NCBI GenBank assembly: GCA_944470555.2
Contig: OX104134.1
Span: 7,915,248 to 7,979,247 of the forward strand
Source: Heterobilharzia americana
Lineage: Eukaryota > Platyhelminthes > Trematoda > Strigeidida > Schistosomatidae
Direction: 5' to 3'
Length of the DNA: 64,000 nucleotides
In this document: one piece after another, positions 60,511-64,000 of the stretch
Position numbering within the stretch: the stretch's first letter is position 1
Layout: the number at the start of each line of letters is the position of its first letter
The notes under the pieces: model-generated
The model's database searches: none
The model's input: the letters and a program-made list of their open reading frames with translations, nothing else
What the model was told of the DNA's origin: nothing
Position numbers and translations under genes: made by a program

Positions 60511-60859
60511 AGAACCTCACATACACGTGCATTGGCTGAAGTTGCCACACTTCACAGTAGTATACAAACAACAGGTGGATAGAAAAAGAGTGATATCGAA
60601 GTAGACAAAGTTGTGTGAGAGAATAAACAGTTAGTTTGAAGATGACGGTTAGTGCAAATACTCAAGCCTATAAAGACGTCAAGGAGGAAATACATCTACA
60701 CCATTGTAACTGAATTTCAGCCATGTAATGAAAGGTTCTCAACCACTGGTTTGTTTCATCTCGGGAATCGCAACCAGACAGTCTACATCTCCCCACACGA
60801 TTTCTGACCAACAGTAGGAGACTTAATCGACTAGTGCCAGGTCTTGGTGTGGCTATTCT
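60511..60859. repeat. 349-bp exact direct repeat, copy 2
   Basis: Partner of 56,854-57,202. Flanking sequence on both sides is still related but strongly diverged. Confidence 0.92.
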
Positions 60860-61290
60860 AAGGACTATTCCAACCTAATCTATTCTCCCACAGCTTGAAA
60901 CCTCAGTTAAGTGAATAGATTAATCCCTTTGAAGGCGGATGTATCGAAGGTACATCTATGATGAAGTTAAATAGGATCGGCGACAGTAGACGTTCCTGGC
61001 GGGCACCTAGTTGTCACCAATTCACAAACTCTCCAAAAGCCTTTAGACGCCTGCGTGAGTCCGAGTAGACATGTTTGATATCCATGATGTACTTGTTGGT
61101 TACTCCGTTCACACTGCCACAACAGCTCATGATCAACATGGTGAAATGTCACCTTCAGGTCAAGAAATACGGCATATTGGCTGCCGTTCACCTAGGTTAC
61201 GTTTCAGAATCTGTTGGGAGGTGAAAATATGATCGATGCACCATATCCAGGTTTGAAATCTGCCTGATTTCCTCGAGTTTGCTGTTCTCA
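60511..61290 (-). mobile_element. SR2-like RTE relic, second copy
   Basis: Same arrangement as 56,854-57,640. The frame 60,967-61,191 (minus) encodes AVFLDLKVTFHHVDHELLWQ, the first reverse transcriptase aspartate block with the second aspartate changed to H. Upstream on the minus strand is the GADRSYFHLPT-like region (about 61,210-61,260). Heavily decayed and internally deleted. Confidence 0.72.
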
Positions 61291-61480
61291 AGTTCCAGTT
61301 AGGTGTTGGATAACTGTGGACCCTTGGATCTTGGATATATTATAGGTCAAACAACTTTCCTTAAGGTTATCACAGGAAGCTTTCTATCCCTCCTTATAGA
61401 CTGAGATGACCAGAGAAGTAAACCAAGTTTAGATATGAAGAATATTCTCATGATTACATATTGTGCTTTTTTTCGTTTAG

Positions 61481-61572
61481 ATATATCACAATCCCAAATT
61501 TGTTCTGTTCTATCAATGCAACCTGGTCAGCTGCGACGTGAACCGCCAATACAGCCTTCCTCAATTCAAAAG
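61481..61572 (+). CDS. Unidentified gene, exon b (92 bp)
   Basis: Preceded by a very strong acceptor (TTGTGCTTTTTTTCGTTTAG) and followed by donor GTAATT. In the frame continuing exon a at phase 0 it reads YHNPKFVLFYQCNLVSCDVN then RQYSLPQFK, plus two bases. Those two bases (AG) join the first base of exon c to make a codon with no stop. A second frame is also open, but it does not fit exon c. Contains two cysteines close together (CNLVSC). Function unknown. Confidence 0.6.
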
Positions 61573-62781
61573 GTAATTAATAAATATTTGAAAATTGAAC
61601 GATACTTCATAGTAATTATGTGTAAAAACATTCTCAACAACCCACTTTTCAGTAACCTAGTTGTGACACAGAAACGATTCAGTGTTACGTTGTTGAAGTT
61701 GGTAATGCTTATTTTATTGAATACCTGTAAACCATTGGCTCGTATAATCAATTTAAAAGAAATAGTGTAAGCGAAACTGTCAACGAAATGCAATTGGTAA
61801 ATATACACAATAAATTTCTCAAAGATAAATTCTGAATGTAGATGTACCGCTAATAACTGTTTTGAAGCCATATTCACAGTCAAGTGTAAATGATTCTTCA
61901 AAGCACTTACAAAAACATTTCTTCTCTAGATAGTTGTTTTAACAATCCTGAAGGCACTAAAAGCCACAAATCGGTATGTGATCAATGCTAAGTATGTAAA
62001 CAGGTAGTTCATCTCCGTCTGATGACTAATGATTGTCAAGTAAGTATAATATTTGGTCTGTAAACCCTAATTTTTGTGATTTTCCGGCCACTATTCAGTC
62101 ATGCTATTTTGAATAAATAAAGTTCATTGCACTATCGAAACTACGGTGATCAGAGTGGTAACCTTTTTCATCTTATCAGACTACTATAATTAATGGTACA
62201 AAATTGACTGCATTATTAGTCAAATATTTGAAGGTTCAGTCATGACTTGTTTTGCGACTCTTCAATCCCGTCAATCACATTTATCGCTAAACCAACTCAG
62301 ACGGTGTATTGGTTGGGATCCGGTGGGGCTACGAGGTGGCTCGCCGTCATTTACGTAACTAGATCCAACCAGTGATCCCCAGTGCACACTACATCTCAGA
62401 CGTTTCTGTCCAGCAGCTCAAATAAACGAACCACTTGACCGTACCGGGTAGGCGTCTTCACGTTGATGCCTGGCAAGTAACTATGGAAAGGCGTTTGGCT
62501 ACCGTAAGAGTCATAGTCTTCATTTTCCGAGTGGTTATTTACTTGCGTTAAATACCTTTATCAATCTATTTTCGGTAGATCCTAGTTAATCATATATTTT
62601 CTTCAAACCAATTTTCTAGTACCTCCCTTCAAAATAATAATCCTGTTTTTTCAGAAAACTTCATACGAATTAAGTTGACCTTCATAACCTGTTACTGGTT
62701 ACCGTTAGTCTAGTTTCTAGTTAGTTGGCTTGAACAGCATAATTGGCGTGCTTTTTAAGCTGAGTAAAACAATGTTTCTAG
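61573..62781 (+). other. Presumed 1.2-kb intron between exons b and c
   Basis: Mostly AT-rich. A GC-richer block at 62,295-62,510 (for example GATCCGGTGGGGCTACGAGG) looks unlike its surroundings and may be an old inserted repeat. Ends with TGTTTCTAG. Confidence 0.45.
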
Positions 62782-62887
62782 ACATTTATTGGCTCCGGGA
62801 TTTATGAGACCTATTATTTGTAATACTGGTTGCTTAGCCCATGTGGCCGAACTGTGTCATAATGAACACTATTGTTACGATGTGAAA
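62782..62887 (+). CDS. Unidentified gene, exon c (106 bp)
   Basis: Acceptor AATGTTTCTAG, donor GTTAGT. One base plus 35 codons, open, phase-matched to exon b, ending at phase 0. The peptide HLLAPGFMRPIICNTGCLAH followed by ELCHNEHYCYDVK is rich in Cys and His (four Cys, five His in 35 residues). This suggests a disulphide-bonded or metal-binding domain. The open frame continues past the donor to 63,109. A 42-bp in-frame intron (GTTAGT to CGCCGACAG) or read-through are both possible. I do not recognise the family. Confidence 0.58.
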
Positions 62888-63425
62888 GTTAGTTTTTGTA
62901 ATCATGTACCAACTCCTTTACGCCGACAGTTGAAAGTATTTCTATTTTGGGAGATATTGAACACTTTTATACGGGATTTACTCATGCTATCAAGGTTTTA
63001 CTTCTCGTTCGCATATACAGTTATTGGTAACACGCAAGAATTTATCCTAGTTTCTCTCATTGGAGACCACAGCGTCCAAATAATACTCATCCGTAATAAG
63101 AGTTTGTAGTTTCTGAATGCCTAGAGGATTCCATTGTAGTCTGTTCATTAGAAATGTCATACAGTGAAACAGTATTATTTACTGGATTAAGGTCTCACAT
63201 AATTTATTGTCCATACTGATATCAGGTAACTCCACAAATTTGAGGCTTAGTTCTAATCTCTCCTTCTTTGTAGTGAGGGTAGCAGAATTTTCCACTTATC
63301 TGGGACAGGTGCAGAACCTATTGATGTCGATTGACGTAGCTCTATAGACAGTTAAAAATGGGATTAAGGATGACAGTTAGCTTACTTATCGAACTAAGGT
63401 GCCGATCGAGGAAATCATGCTAGGA
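62888..63425. other. Downstream of exon c; unresolved
   Basis: The frame of exon c stays open to 63,109, ending IIRNKSL-like residues. Whether this is coding cannot be decided. The rest shows no recognisable feature. Confidence 0.35.
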
Positions 63426-63429
63426 GTAC

Positions 63430-63835
63430 GATTGAGCCTGGCAACTACAGTTTTCAAGTTTCAAATAAAATACTTAAACAAACTGAAAGGGTTTCCGTGG
63501 AACCACCAATATCCCCTGTCATTGTGGGCATATTTGTAGATAGTTAGGGACGGACGGCCCTTCAAACATTCATCCTACTCTAAAGATATGGTTTCGATAT
63601 GTAGAGGACATATTTACAGTACTAAAATCAGAACGCATCAATGGGTTCTCGACGCGTATAAATTTGGTAGTGGATACAGTCCAGTTTACCTATGATAAAG
63701 GTGGATTGAAAGATTAAACGAAAACAAGATGGAAGTTTGGAGACTAGCGTTTATGGGGAACTTTTCCATTCGAATCGCTACTTAGACTTCGAATCATCTC
63801 ACTCGATCTCAGTTAAAGTAGGCTTAGTTTAGTGC
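63430..63835 (+). pseudogene. Penelope-like element fragment (YRKPTHSNRYLDF subfamily)
   Basis: Frame-hopping plus-strand translation gives ERVSVEPPISPVIVGIFVDS (a decayed MGSPISPVIAGIFM block), then WFRYVEDIFTVLKSE, with YVED in place of the catalytic YVDD. IKRKQDGSLETSVYGELFHS then NRYLDFES follows. Related to 19,030-19,150. Truncated at both ends. Confidence 0.78.
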
Positions 63836-64000
63836 CTAAGTGATAGGCAAAAAAGCTTACTAATAGGAAAAAAAATCTACCACAAGATAGTAGACACATC
63901 AGGAATACGTTGCGTCTCCATAATTACTCACCTAAATTTATAAATAAATTCATAAAAAATCGAAAGAAAGTGGTAGTAGTAATACAGGTGTTATTAGTAA

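Noticed and set aside
1..64000. Search for bacterial-type defence, CRISPR or biosynthetic clusters.
   Set aside because: The window is eukaryotic; intron-containing genes and flatworm retroelements account for every recognisable coding region.

Overview
The window looks like a platyhelminth genome, most probably a schistosome. It is AT-rich and packed with decayed retroelements of the kinds typical of Schistosoma: RTE-type LINEs, CR1/Jockey-type LINEs, Penelope-like elements and CsRn1/Boudicca-like Ty3/gypsy elements with a tRNA-Trp primer site. The host coding sequence is eukaryotic and intron-split: one gene has a 43-bp intron, and the terminal exon of HMG-CoA reductase is present. The species assignment is inference from these families. 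There are no prokaryotic operons, rRNAs, canonical tRNA genes or CRISPR arrays.

Layout. 1-945: 3' part of a decayed RTE LINE (minus), cut by the window edge. 3.3-4.2 kb: a minus-strand host gene for a polytopic membrane protein, two exons around a 43-bp intron. 6.6 kb: long imperfect hairpin. 8.3-8.6 kb: GGGCC-rich degenerate repeat. 9.1-9.6 kb: CR1-like relic. 12.42-12.85 kb: last exon of HMG-CoA reductase (plus). 14.2-19.2 kb: Penelope-like fragments on both strands, interleaved with RTE pieces. 20.1 kb: (AT)n. 21.1-23.5 kb: decayed gypsy pol (minus). 24.1-24.6 kb: tRNA-derived SINE-like units. 25.3-28.0 kb: CR1/Jockey-like relic (plus). 30.6-33.5 kb: gypsy element A with two LTRs (minus). 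33.5-37.5 kb: visibly GC-richer stretch I cannot assign. 37.5-43.6 kb: gypsy element B (minus), split by an intact full-length RTE LINE (37,998-41,215, flanked by an 11-bp target-site duplication) and by a second insert of about 0.42 kb. 46.3-52.7 kb: two CR1-like relics (plus). 54.1-62.9 kb: three phase-compatible exons of an unidentified plus-strand gene whose 7.2-kb intron holds RTE relics, including an exact 349-bp direct repeat. 63.4-63.8 kb: Penelope-like fragment.

The host genes show no functional linkage to one another. The transposons record successive insertion: gypsy B first, then the RTE element into its reverse transcriptase. The only intact transposon ORF is that RTE ORF. I found no defence or biosynthetic system. 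The best leads are the two unidentified host genes, the HMG-CoA reductase phosphosite loss, the purely transitional LTR divergence and the identical 349-bp tract.
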